Source: Archivesica marissinica
Lineage: Eukaryota > Mollusca > Bivalvia > Venerida > Vesicomyidae
NCBI GenBank assembly: GCA_014843695.1
Contig: CM026400.1
Location: 44,581,413-44,645,412, forward strand
Reading direction: 5' to 3'
Length of the DNA: 64,000 nucleotides
Below the pieces are notes generated by a model. The model was not told the DNA's origin. It saw only the letters and a program-made list of their open reading frames with translations, and ran no database searches. Made by a program: the position numbers and the translations under genes. Shown here in pieces: positions 39,787 to 49,501 of the stretch; position 1 is the first letter of the stretch, and each line of letters starts with the position of its first letter.

Positions 39787-39911
39787 ACTGTGTAAAGCAC
39801 CGACACGATACCTCGGTTTAAAGTCCCATCTGAAAGAGGGTACATTTTATGAGGGCCAGCCGGGGGATCGAACTAGCAATTTCTGGATTCCACTGGACTA
39901 CTGATCCGTCT
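39787..39911 (-). mobile_element. SINE S1, 5' half
   Basis: Minus-strand head and early body (aaagcaccgacacgatacct to ggactactgatccgtct), with internal deletions in the head. Confidence 0.65.
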
Positions 39912-39954
39912 ATACTGATAGGTGGGATATATTTTAGTGTAATAAATTCAACGG

Positions 39955-40525
39955 GTGCGCAAGTGGCTATCTTCTGACGGGTGCGCAAGTTGCTATCTCC
40001 TGACAGGTGCGCAAGTGTCTATCTTCTGACAGGTGCGCAAGTGGCTATCTCCTGACCGGTGCGCAAGTGGCTATCTCCTGACCGGTGCGCAAGTGGCTAT
40101 CTCCTGACCGGAGCGCAAGTGGCTATCTCCTGACCGGTGCGCAAGTGGCTATCTCCTGACGGGTGCGCAAGTGGCTATCTCCTGACCGGTGCGCAAGTGG
40201 CTATCTCCTGACCGGTGCGCAAGTGGCTATCTCCTGACCGGAGCGCAAGTGGCTATCTCCTGACCGGTGCGCAAGTGGCTATCTCCTGACGGGTGCGCAA
40301 GTGGCTATCTCCTGACAGGTGCGCACGTGTCTATCTCCTGACGGGTGCGCACGTGTCTATCTCCTGACTGGTGCGCACGTGTCTATCTCCTGACTGGTGC
40401 GCACGTGTCTATCTCATGTCGGGTGCGCACGTGGCTATCTCCTGACGGGTGCGCAAGTGGCTATCTCCTGACGGGTGCGCAAGTGGCTATCTCCTGACTG
40501 GTGCGCAAGTGGCTATCTCCTGAAG
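39955..40525. repeat. 26-bp minisatellite
   Basis: About 22 copies of ggtgcgcaagtggctatctc plus ctgacc. It ends about 40 bp before the acceptor of exon A2a. Variants gacgg/gaccg/gactg and aagtggct/cacgtgtct recur in blocks. Confidence 0.95.
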
Positions 40526-40564
40526 GCCGAACAGCGCCATGACTACTTCATCATATATTTATAG

Positions 40565-40723
40565 AACAACCTGGTTGTACACGGAACTACACACAGACAT
40601 GTGTCAACTGTAGATCTAGTTACTCGTGTCTGTCACCTTACACTCTGGTTTACGAGACGAAGCCCTCCAATGTGAACACGTCTGCGATCGGAGTAGACGA
40701 TGATGCATTACAAATCTGGTACG
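40565..40723 (+). CDS. Exon A2a, first part of degenerate type A
   Basis: Acceptor catatatttatag; reads GCTRNYTQTCVNC and SYSC, then LVYETKPSNVNTSAI. Chosen donor ctggtacg|gtattt, phase 1. The usual C4-C5-C6 are missing. The frame stays open past this donor and still looks like a type A domain (STFDVKLYYTDTSVC) up to the S1 insertion at 40773, so an ancestral longer exon is likely. The alternative, that this copy is a decaying pseudo-exon, cannot be ruled out. Confidence 0.55.
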
Positions 40724-40772
40724 GTATTTCCCTGAGCACGTTCGATGTGAAACTATACTATACTGACACCAG

Positions 40773-40998
40773 TGTGTGTTTTTACGTTTATTTATCGTCG
40801 CTACCGGTTGCCCATATGAGCGACGCCTCCTGAAGAAATTAGTCATTTTAGATTTTGGAGGATAGTGCATGATATAGACAGAGACCCATTCCAGAGTCTC
40901 CTCTGGTTCTTTTACGTGCATGGTGTACAGCACCGACACGAGACCGCGGATTAAAGTCCCATCAGAAATACTGTTAATTTTATTAGGGTCAGACGGGG
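40773..40998 (-). mobile_element. SINE S1 in or beside exon A2
   Basis: 5'-truncated minus-strand copy from gttttacgtttatttatcg-like tail sequence to gtcagacggggg. It lies 50 bp after the chosen A2a donor and breaks the domain-like frame there. Confidence 0.8.
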
Positions 40999-41757
40999 GT
41001 GTTTGTTACTACAAATGCTTCCGAAACATTCGAATACAAATATTGAATCAATAAACAGTGTTTTTGTGGTCTACAAACTTTCATAAGTGAATGTATGATT
41101 TCATATACCGGTTGCTCCTGAATTGACATTTCTTTGTCATTGTAGTCAATACTAAACGCGCGATACTATCGCTTAGAGATAATAAATTTAACTAAGATTA
41201 GTCTACAAATAAATATGCATAGGCACAACTGTGAGATATAATAGTAAATGTGTACCATAAATTGTGTTAGTCAGGATACACAAGTTGTATTACGCATGCA
41301 TGTCGACCATATTTACATTATTTTAATATGTCAACAAGCTGCGTATACGACGCTTGTTTATTAGTTGAAATACTCAGTGTTTGAGGAAAATATTTTGAAA
41401 AATATCATACCATATAATAGGAAAATACATTCTGTATAAATTTGCGTTTTCATTGATGTAGTGTCGCTTTAATGAGTTTGCTAACAACGGTTGGTACAAA
41501 GCTGAGCTAACCGAACATAAGGGACGGGGTTTACCTCCAATTATTGTTCGTTTATGGGGGTGGTGGGGGAGGGGGGGGGGGTATCTTCGCACCAACAGCT
41601 TAGTCAAAGTACTGAACTATTTTATAAAATAAATTCTGCCAAATAATACATAAATCAATATGCAAGTACAGTAACTGTAGTAATGTGTCTTGTCGTCATC
41701 GGAGTCATAACTTCCCTTCCCTTCATATTTCTTTATTTTGGCCATTATATGAATATT
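40999..41757. other. Intron, no gene seen
   Basis: AT-rich, with a (G)n run at 41560-41582. No repeat family recognised and no coding similarity. Confidence 0.45.
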
Positions 41758-42396
41758 GTGTATCCAATATTATCCAGGTATTCTGGTTGTATCCAATATT
41801 ATACAGGTATTCTGTTTGTATCCAATATTATCCAGGTATTCTGGTTGTATCCAATAGTATACAGGTATTCTGGTTGTATCCAATATTATACAGGTATTCT
41901 GTTTGTATCCAATATTATCCAGGTATTCTGTTTGTATCCAATATTATCCAGGTATTCTGTTTGTATCCAATATTATCCAGGTATTCTGTTTGTATCCAAT
42001 ATTATCCAGGTATTATGTTTGTATCCAATATTATCCAGGTATTCTGTTTGTATCCAATATTATACAGGTATTCTGTTTGTATCCAATATTATCCAGGTAT
42101 TCTGGTTGTATCCAATATTATACAGGTATTCTGGTTGTATCCAATATTATCCAGGTATTCTGTTTGTATCCAATATTATACAGGTATTCTGTTTTTATAA
42201 AATATTATCCAGGTATTCTGTTTGTATCCAATATTATCCAGGTATTCTGTTTGTATCCAATATTATCCAGGTATTCTGTTTGTATCCAATATTATCCAGG
42301 TATTCTGTTTGTATCCAATATTATCCAGGTATTCTGTTTGTATAAAATATTATCCAGGTATTCTGTTTGTATAAAATATTATCCAGGTATTCTGCA
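41758..42396. repeat. 29-bp array ending at a 3' splice site
   Basis: About 22 copies of caggtattctgtttgtatcc plus aatattatc. The last copy reads ccaggtattctgcag and forms the acceptor of exon A2b. The open frames that cross the array are artefacts. Confidence 0.95.
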
Positions 42397-42397
42397 G

Positions 42398-42481
42398 CGT
42401 ATTCGTCCTACTATTTCGTCCAGTGTACTCTCGTGACTCAACGCATTGGTCATACTGTGTACCGAGCAACATGCACTCAAG
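42398..42481 (+). CDS. Exon A2b, C-terminal part of type A
   Basis: Acceptor ggtattctgcag; reads YSSYYFVQC and GHTVYRATCTQG, matching the closing segment of other type A domains (C-x2-[YF]-x-C, then Y-R-x-x-C-x-x-G). The expected C7 is a tyrosine. Donor ctcaag|gtaagt is a strong consensus and phase 1. The exon end and donor are themselves the first unit of the array that follows, so several in-phase donors exist. Confidence 0.65.
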
Positions 42482-42970
42482 GTAAGTTGTACCGAGCAAC
42501 ATGCACTCGAGGTAAGTTGTACCGAGCAACATGCACTCAAGGTAAGTTGTACCGAGCAACATGCACTCGAGGTAAGATGTAACGATCAACATGCACTCAA
42601 TGTAAGTTGTACCGAGCAACATGCATTCGAGGTAAGTTGTAACGATCAACATGCACTCAATGTAAGTTGTACCGAGCAACATGCACTCGAGGTAAGATGT
42701 AACGATCAACATGCACTCACTGTAAGTTGTAACGAGCAACATGCACTCAATGTAAGTTGTAACGAGCAACATGCACCCAAGGTAAGTTGTTAATACGGTG
42801 TACCGAGCAACATGTACTCAAGGTAAGTTGTTAATACGGTGTACCGAGCAACATGCACTCACGGTAAGTTGTTAATACGGTGTACCGAGCAACATTCACT
42901 CAAGGTAAGTTGTTAATACGTTGTACCGAACAACATGCACTCAAGGTAAGTTGTTGATACATATGCACGC
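42456..42970. repeat. 30/41-bp array made of exon end plus donor
   Basis: About 15 units. The first eleven are 30 bp: gtaagttgtaccgagcaaca plus tgcactcaag. Later units are 41 bp with an insert taatacggtg. Each carries ag|gtaag or a near form (e.g. atgtaag), so the tandem unit spans the 3' end of exon A2b and its 5' splice site. The frame stays open through the first four units and stops at about 42581. Confidence 0.9.
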
Positions 42971-43051
42971 CCACTATACCTGTGTGGCTAAGCAACGTAC
43001 AGAGCGATCTGCATTCAATGTAAGTTGTTACTAATTGCACTACCAGTGAAT

Positions 43052-43255
43052 AAATGCAATGCGATATTGAGGACGATACCATTACACTAGGATATAGTGA
43101 AACACGCTTTTATTTTGACTAAGTAATTGTATCTCATTATACCTGGTCGATATAAATGCAACGCGATATTGAGGACGATACCATTACACTAAGATATAGT
43201 GAAACACGCTTTTATTTTGACTAAGTGATTGTATCTCATTATACCTGGTCGATAC
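43052..43255. repeat. 102-bp duplication, two copies
   Basis: Starts aaatgcaatgcgatattgag (43052) and aaatgcaacgcgatattgag (43154); both run to attatacctggtcgata. The rest of 42971-43669 shows no gene. Confidence 0.85.
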
Positions 43256-43669
43256 CAACTACCTGGATCACCTACATCGTGTTTATTTTATTGGTTTTCT
43301 GTTATATACATAGTTCACCTATCACGTTGGACCAGTATGTTTGCATTGCTCCACAATCGAACACTCGATGTTGATTTATTTACAGTCGCCCCCGTCGAGG
43401 CATGTCGCCGATTAGTTTCTCCAAGATGATTTTGTTTCTAAATCGGTTCGTAATGGAACGAAGACTTCAGCGTAAAATAGAGACACACACAAAATACTGA
43501 CCCCACAGCTGCAACGCAATAGAATTTCTTCAGGATATTAAATATTTAAAGATAAATAAATACCATCCAGTTTACGATTTTGCAAATGGTGGTATTTTTG
43601 CACAGGGAAATAACTCCGTAAGATTTTTGTTACAATGTAACGTGTTTTTTCTTCTTTTTTTTTTTACAG

Positions 43670-43826
43670 ATTGTCCAAAATTTGAACTACTTACGCTAGA
43701 AGGGCACAGAGGCATATGTTCTAAAATCGCGTCTCTCTCAGGTGGACTGACACTCGAGTATTGCATGGACAGATGTCTGGACATTGCTGAGTGCAGGGGA
43801 GTCACATTCGATAGCAACCTGGAAGA
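43670..43826 (+). CDS. Exon B2a, first part of type B domain
   Basis: Acceptor with a long T tract (ttttttttttacag). Reads DCPKFELL, GIC, YCMDRCLDIAECRG, VTFDSNLE; donor gaaga|gtatac, phase 2. The frame also stays open past this donor through EYTC before reaching TAG, as if the original exon ran on. Joined with B2b it gives a complete eight-cysteine type B domain. Confidence 0.75.
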
Positions 43827-44042
43827 GTATACTTGTTTATATTTATTTTAGTTCCATTGAATTTCAAGATCTAGCCTGGCTTAGCCAACCTTGGCAGTTA
43901 ACCGGTACTGGTGGTATATGTGTATGATATGTGCTCAAACGCTGCATGATACGGCCGTGACTGGGTAAAAAACCTAGAATTCATTGACTACGAAGGCCAT
44001 TTTATGACATTTGGCATACGCATCCATGTTATATATAGGCAG

Positions 44043-44205
44043 TTCTATAGTGCGGCCTTGTCGTGGCTTGCGAGAGGTCAGTGGTTCTACCCGGGTACCC
44101 GATCGTGCCTGAAATATTGCTCTAAGGTGCCACTGGGGTCTTCCTCCACCATAATAGTTGGAAAGTCGCCCTATGACCTAAGCTGTTGGCTCGACTTTTG
44201 ACCCC
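44043..44205 (+). mobile_element. SINE-like S5
   Basis: Plus-strand copy in the B2 intron: gtcagtggttctacccgggt, ggggtcttcctccaccataa, and ggaaagtcgccctatgacct. Confidence 0.65.
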
Positions 44206-44317
44206 AAAACGCAAACAAAAACACCAAAAACGACAACAAAAACAAAACAGTGCAGGACAAACATAGATAACATGTATAACTAAAAGACAAAATGTGTTAG
44301 GCAACACGTTATAGTGG

Positions 44318-44552
44318 AAGTCGTGATAGCGCAGTGGATGCACGTTCGCTTCAGGTGCGAAAGGTCCGGAGTTCAAGCCCCGCTGGAGCCGTTACGATTG
44401 TGCCCTTAGGCAAGGCATTTAATTTCCACGTTGCCTCTTCTCTTTCCCTCGTGGCGATGGATTCCATCAGGAATGAGGTCTCGAGAGTGATTAATATAAG
44501 TTGTAAGAACTTATTTCGCAATCGTGCTAAAATACATTTGTATAAACTTACA
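44318..44552 (+). mobile_element. SINE S3, full length
   Basis: Head gatagcgcagtgg (A-box region), anticodon arm ttcgcttcaggtgcgaa, B box gagttcaagcccc; body with gatggattccatcaggaatg; tail agtgattaatataagttgta, shared with S2. Confidence 0.8.
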
Positions 44553-44620
44553 CGTTATAGAGGCATCAACGGTAATTCCACGAATTCTAAGATACATAAT
44601 TATTCATATGTAGTAGCATG

Positions 44621-44782
44621 CTGGTTGTCAGTATTTCTATTTGGTTGTCAGTGTTTCTATTTGGTTGTCAGTATTTATATTTGGTTGTCAGTATTTCTAT
44701 TTGGTTGTCAGTATTTCTATTTAGTTGTCAGTATTTATATTTGGTTGTCAGTATTTCTATTTGGTTGTCAGTATTTCTATTT
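44621..44782. repeat. 20-bp array before a 3' splice site
   Basis: Eight copies of ttggttgtcagtatttctat, merging into the pyrimidine-rich tract tttgtctttatttccag of exon B2b. Confidence 0.9.
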
Positions 44783-44796
44783 GTCTTTATTTCCAG

Positions 44797-44876
44797 CTGT
44801 ACGTTTCATGACTGTAACAATTACACACACGCTGACGGGTTTGAGTTTATGTCGAGGCGATGCATAGAACAACCAG
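44797..44876 (+). CDS. Exon B2b, C-terminal part of type B domain
   Basis: Acceptor tttatttccag; enters in phase 2 and reads CTFHDCNNYTHADGFEF and RRCIEQPG; donor caaccag|gtcatt, phase 1 (weak). At 80 nt it is the shortest exon, boxed between a 20-bp and a 41-bp tandem array. Confidence 0.75.
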
Positions 44877-44897
44877 GTCATTGTTAAGAGTTATACC

Positions 44898-45640
44898 ATT
44901 ATTCCATTAGTCATATCTCAGAGTTGCCTCCCTTGCATAATGATTTCATTATTCCGATCTCAGAATTGCCTCCCTTGCATAATGATTTCATTATTCCGAT
45001 CTCAGAATTGTCTCCCTTACATATTATTTCATTATCCCAGTCTCAGAATTGTCTCCCTTACATATTATTTCATTATCCCAGTCACAGAATTGTCTCCCGT
45101 ACATATTATTTCATTATCCCAGTCACAGAATTGTCTCCCTTACATATTATTTCATTATCCCAGTATCAGAATTGTCTCCCGTACATATTATTTCATTATC
45201 CCAGTCTCATAATTGTCTCCCTTACATATTATTTCATTATCCCAGTCTCAGAATTGTCTCCCTTACATATTATTTCATTATCCCAGTCACAGAATTGTCT
45301 CCCTTACATATTATTTCATTATCCCAGTCTCAGAATTGTCTCCATTACATATTATTTCATTATCCCAGTCACATAATTGTCTCCCTTACATATTATTTCA
45401 TTATCCCAGTCTCAGAATTGTCTCCCTTACATATTATTTCATTATCCCAGTCACAGAATTGTCTCCCTTACATATTATTTTATTATCCCAGTCTCAGAAT
45501 TGTCTCCCTTACATATTATTTCATTATCCCAGTCTCAGAATTGTCTCCCTTACATATTATTTCATTATCCCGGTCTCAGAATTGTCTCCCTTATATGATT
45601 AGTTCATTATTCCGATCTCATAATTGTAATCTTTACACAA
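44898..45640. repeat. 41-bp array after exon B2b
   Basis: About 18 copies of ttatttcattatcccagtct plus cagaattgtctcccttacata, starting 22 bp past the B2b donor. Plus-strand open frames here (IISLSQSQNCLPY type) come from the repeat. Each unit contains an acceptor-like ctcag|aattg. Confidence 0.95.
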
Positions 45641-45738
45641 TTATTACATTTTTCCCAACACAGTTTCAGTATTGGATTAAAAAACAACAGAAACGTCTAA
45701 TACCTATGCTGGAACAGAGCTTGTGGAGAATAATTGTT

Positions 45739-45872
45739 ATACAGTCTACATCCGCTATGTCAAAGTCGGTTATGTCGACTTCTCCGGTTATCTCGAAGTC
45801 CCGTTTCAGACACTATCAATTTACATATAACTGGCTCTGTTTATATCAAATTTCGTTAAGTCAAACTGTATA
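45739..45872. mobile_element. Small MITE-like element
   Basis: Short inverted ends atacagt/actgtat around tcaaagtcggttatgtcgac-type sequence. Low-copy here; superfamily uncertain. Confidence 0.4.
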
Positions 45873-46098
45873 TGCGTTTATAGAGTGTTCCATGATGCAC
45901 CGTTTGGTTGCATGTTGTCGAGGATTAACAGTGCAAAAATAAGGGCTAAAATTCACGAATCCAGATACAACAGCCCAAGACTAATACTACCTATCTCATT
46001 TCATTACATAATGAGTTTTTAACACAAACATTATAACAGTATAATTATGTACACATGGGAATTTTCTATTTTTGATCAGTATATATTTTATTCTTCAG

Positions 46099-46230
46099 CT
46101 TTCGGTGCAGCCTGCTCCCCTAACATAATTCAAACTTGCATCAACTGTGGTATTGGTCCCAACTGTCCGAAATATTATCTGAGTAACGATTCGACATTGT
46201 ATACGGATTGCTACGACATCATAGCTTCAG
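46099..46230 (+). CDS. Exon A3a, first part of type A domain
   Basis: Acceptor tttattcttcag; reads FGAACSPNIIQTCINC, PNC, and TDCYDIIAS; donor gcttcag|gtaagc, phase 1. C1-C4 are present, C5 is not; an additional cysteine (AAC) precedes C1. Continues in A3b. Confidence 0.75.
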
Positions 46231-46345
46231 GTAAGCGATATGTGTTTAATCTCGACAAAGTAAAACGTTAATCTTATAGGAGAACGAGTGTGCTATGCTA
46301 TAGCAGGCAGGCTGGGTTAAATAGATGGATAGTCTTATTGATTTG

Positions 46346-46730
46346 CAGGGCTCGACAAATCCACTCGTCCGCTCGTATTTACGAGTGACGTTTCGATCTG
46401 GACGAGTAGAAATTCCAAGTCGCTTGCCCAGTCGGACGAGTGAACATGTCAGCTAAATATCCAATATAAATCGAAGGAACAAAATAAAATAATATCCGTT
46501 TTACTTTCTTCGGAATGATTACCAGGCGTGGTAATGGGAAATCACCGATGATATTTTAATGTGTTTATGCTGCCACATAATTGCATTTATTAATAAATTA
46601 AAGTGCAATTCCGACGATTTTTAATTTTCCTAAAATACATGGGACGAGTGATAGTCCAATCTGGACGAGTGGAACAGTGGCATCACTCGCCCAGTAGGAC
46701 GAGTAAGAAATTAAAAAATTGTCGAGGCCT
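46346..46730. mobile_element. hAT-like MITE in the A3 intron
   Basis: Ends cagggctcgacaa and ttgtcgaggcct are inverted repeats; the word gatttg borders both sides (46340-46345 and 46731-46736). Inside, acgagtg words recur in both orientations. No transposase frame. Confidence 0.6.
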
Positions 46731-46902
46731 GATTTGTACCCCCCCCCCCCAAGGTAGGCATATAGTTTTGGAACTGTCTGAATGTCCGTCCATTGCCGTC
46801 CGTCCGTTCGAGTCAATATTTCCAGTCCGGGCTGTAACTTCTTCGGCTGTGGCTATAAGCTTCGGGGGGAATTCCTCACTTACTGTGGCAGCTCTTGTGT
46901 TT

Positions 46903-47075
46903 CTGGTTTAACGTCTTAGGTCATATGGCGAATCACCTGATATTATTGGTGAAAGAAGACGCCAGTTGTCCAGGCAATGGCGGGCCACCGAGTAGAACCA
47001 CCGACGTTCTGCAAGCCGGCTGAATAGCTTCATCACATGAAAGTATTCAACTCCACCAGCGGGAATCGAACCTGG
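46903..47075 (-). mobile_element. SINE-like S5
   Basis: Minus-strand copy: plus strand reads cgtcttaggtcatatggcga, agaaccaccgac and gggaatcgaacctgga. Confidence 0.6.
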
Positions 47076-47083
47076 AGCCGCTC

Positions 47084-47241
47084 CGAGTGTGCCCTTAGGT
47101 AGCAAGGTATTTAAATTCCACGCAGCCTCTTCTCTCTCTGGCGGCGATGGATTCCATCAGGAATGAGGTCTCTAGAATGACTAATATAAGTTGCAAGAAC
47201 TTGTTTCGCAATCGATCTAAAATAAATTTGTATAAACTAAC
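47084..47241 (+). mobile_element. SINE S3, 3' part
   Basis: Body and tail of S3 (gatggattccatcaggaatg, ttgtttcgcaatcgatctaa), abutting the S5 copy. Confidence 0.7.
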
Positions 47242-47295
47242 CAATGGGGTGGGGTGATTTGAAGTCCCGCTAGATGCTCTGTTGTTGGATTTAGT

Positions 47296-47404
47296 ATATG
47301 GGTCTATGTCTGTATCATTGCACTATCCTCCACACATAATATCTTCAGGAGGCGTTACTCATATGGGCAACCGGTAGCGACGATAAATAAACGTAAAACA
47401 CACA
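47296..47404 (+). mobile_element. SINE S1, 3' part
   Basis: From ctgtatcattgcactatcct to aaacgtaaaacacac, 5'-truncated. Confidence 0.75.
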
Positions 47405-47500
47405 CGTGCGTCTTGCATAAAAAAGAGTTCACGTACCCGTATATCTTACACACTTTTTGCACAAATACCCGTATCTAAGAATGTTCTGTTGTACATGTAG

Positions 47501-47617
47501 ACAATGACAGTTTGATCGCTTACTACCGGCGACCAGAAACGCAATGCAATCGGTACCAATGTGCACAGGTGCGACAAGAGATGGGGCATATTCTGTACCG
47601 ACAGTCTTGCAATACAG
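47501..47617 (+). CDS. Exon A3b, C-terminal part of type A domain
   Basis: Acceptor ttctgttgtacatgtag; reads NDSLIAYYRRPETQCNRYQC, then HILYRQSCNTG; donor aatacag|gtatgt, phase 1. Supplies C7 and C8 and the closing Y-R-x-S-C-N-x-G. C6 is absent, as is C5 in A3a. Confidence 0.75.
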
Positions 47618-47762
47618 GTATGTACAGCAATATATAATGGAGAGACATGTCTAAAAATAAATAAAAAGTTCTTATTACAAATATAATATATCTAGACGAA
47701 ACGAATTGTTACTGCCTACATCGGACAGAGCTTTACAGTTCACGTTAGTTTTGGAAATGATT

Positions 47763-48046
47763 CAGATGGATATGTAGTCCAGTGGTAACACGCTGGACTG
47801 GTAATCCAGGGATCGCAGGTTCGATCCCCCATCTGATCTAAAATTAAGTCTTTCAGATGAGACTTTAAACCGAGGTCTCGTGTCGATGCTTTACATCGTG
47901 CACGTAAAAGAACCAGAGGAGACTCTGGAATGGGTATCTGTCTGTATCATGCACTATCCTCCAACAATCTAAAATGACTAATCTCTTCATGAGGTGTCGC
48001 TCATATGGGCAACCGGTAGCGACGACAAATAAACGTAAACCATACA
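47763..48046 (+). mobile_element. SINE S1, full length
   Basis: Best-preserved head in the window: acceptor arms cagatgg and ccatctg pair, anticodon arm ctggactggtaatccag, B box ggttcgatccc. Elsewhere the arms read cagacgg/ccgtctg, so one base pair changed on both sides. Confidence 0.85.
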
Positions 48047-48178
48047 CAGGAAATGATTCACCCTTCAGTGATAGCTCTACTAGTGTGTATATGTTCAACG
48101 TTGTATTCGATTTAAAACTGATATCGTAGGGAAAAAAACAATAGTGACATTTATGTAATAGTACCGTACCTTTTTCAG

Positions 48179-48412
48179 ATTGTCCAAAGTTCGAGATATT
48201 ACAGGTCGATGGTCATGCTGGAATTTGTGACGTCATCTACAGTGAGGAAGGTGGCCTTAACATCCACTACTGTATAGAAAAGTGTCTAGATCTTCATGGA
48301 TGCAGAGGAACAACTTTCAATACGACGTTCCAAACATGTGAATATCATAGCTGTTCAAATTTCACAGCATCACCGGATTCTTCCTTTGTGTGGAAGCGGT
48401 GCATTGATTTTG
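48179..48412 (+). CDS. Exon B3, type B PAN-like domain
   Basis: Uninterrupted type B domain, the clearest copy. Acceptor acctttttcag; DCPKFEILQVDGHAGIC, HYCIEKCLDLHGCRGTTF, TCEYHSC, WKRCIDFG; donor gattttg|gtaact, phase 1. All eight cysteines present; N-glycosylation motifs NTT and NFT. Confidence 0.85.
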
Positions 48413-49151
48413 GTAACTAGTATTTATTTATTTCCGGTTGAAAAATTGAATGATGCAAGTAAATTTATATTAAATTCTAAAATGGCTCGGCATTTTGCCT
48501 GTATGTGCAAAGAAGGAATGTATCGTGTTTAAATCTGCAAAAAAAGATGACGTCACTTTACTATGATTTTGTTTGTAGTTTTGTGACGTCAGTTACGCTC
48601 TCTAATAGTAAAGCAATATTTTTGAGCTTTTTAGATATGTTGGTCATGTCATTGAATCGAAAAACATATTTGTATTTGAGTGAATTATTATTTATTGTCG
48701 AATAAAAGATGTTTTGCCGTTCTGAGCGCCGGAATTACCCACTTTGGCATACGGCATTGCGTGGCTAATTCCTATAGTCAGAACTCCAATTGTTAGCTGT
48801 TATTGTTGATGTCTGTAGCTTGTGTTGATTAAATTAGACACGCTGATACGCTATAGTAAGCAAACAAACTAGCACCGAGTGCGCATGCGTTAATTTATCA
48901 GGAACTAGTTATGATACGGCATTTTCTGGTTTGATACAGGCTCGTGGCCGTACCAAACAAGCAAATGTAATATCAGACTGGAAAACACAGTGTATTAACC
49001 TGGGTGGTAGACAGTATTGTGATAGGCAACGATCTAAGTAATAATATGATAAAATAACTTCGAAATTCAGTGATATATTGAGCTATAGGAAGGAACAAAT
49101 AGCAGTTGCAAGGATCTCAAATTACGCCAATTTGTTTTCTCTCTTTTTCAG
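48413..49151. other. Intron B3-A4, no gene seen
   Basis: AT-rich intron without a recognised repeat family. Short open frames have no family resemblance. Confidence 0.5.
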
Positions 49152-49394
49152 AACTATCCCGCGAATACTGGCAGATCTGTGCCGGCTGCACAAGCAGCAG
49201 TGTATGTCAGTTGGCAATAAATAGTACGTTACTTGCAACGTGGCAGGAATGCCAGACATATTTTGATAACGTTACTACCAATGCAATGTATACGTACAAC
49301 GCAAACACGAGCGAGTGCCAACTTGTTAACTGCACATGGGTTGTGCAGGATCAATATATGCTTAGAACAGTATACCGGAAGTCGCCTAGTTCTG
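49152..49394 (+). CDS. Exon A4, type A PAN-like domain
   Basis: Acceptor ctctctttttcag; reads YWQICAGC, SVCQL, WQECQTYF, TSECQLVNC, TVYRKSPSSG; donor agttctg|gtacgt, phase 1. Six cysteines: C5 (now Y) and C6 (now N) are both lost while C4 and C7 remain. Several N-x-[ST] motifs. Confidence 0.85.
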
Positions 49395-49434
49395 GTACGT
49401 ATGCATTAGTTGCTATGATACGGGTTCTTGTTAG

Positions 49435-49497
49435 GATAGATGGGCACCCGGGTAGAATCACTGATCTTCCGCAATCCAAATAAAGAGCTTCCTAAGG
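49435..49497 (-). mobile_element. S5 scrap
   Basis: Minus-strand fragment (gggcacccgggtagaatcac, gatcttccgcaatcc) just after the A4 donor. Confidence 0.5.
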
Positions 49498-49501
49498 GGG
49501 G

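Noticed and set aside
41683..42436. Isoleucine/tyrosine-rich open frames of 170-220 codons
   Set aside because: All three frames of the 29-bp array are open; repeat artefact.
44924..45942. Open frames up to 297 codons (HYPSLRIVS type)
   Set aside because: Translation of the 41-bp array, running into a MITE.
47763..47840. Functional tRNA-Thr gene
   Set aside because: The cloverleaf is good but always continues into the S1 body and tail, and many copies exist; it is a SINE head.
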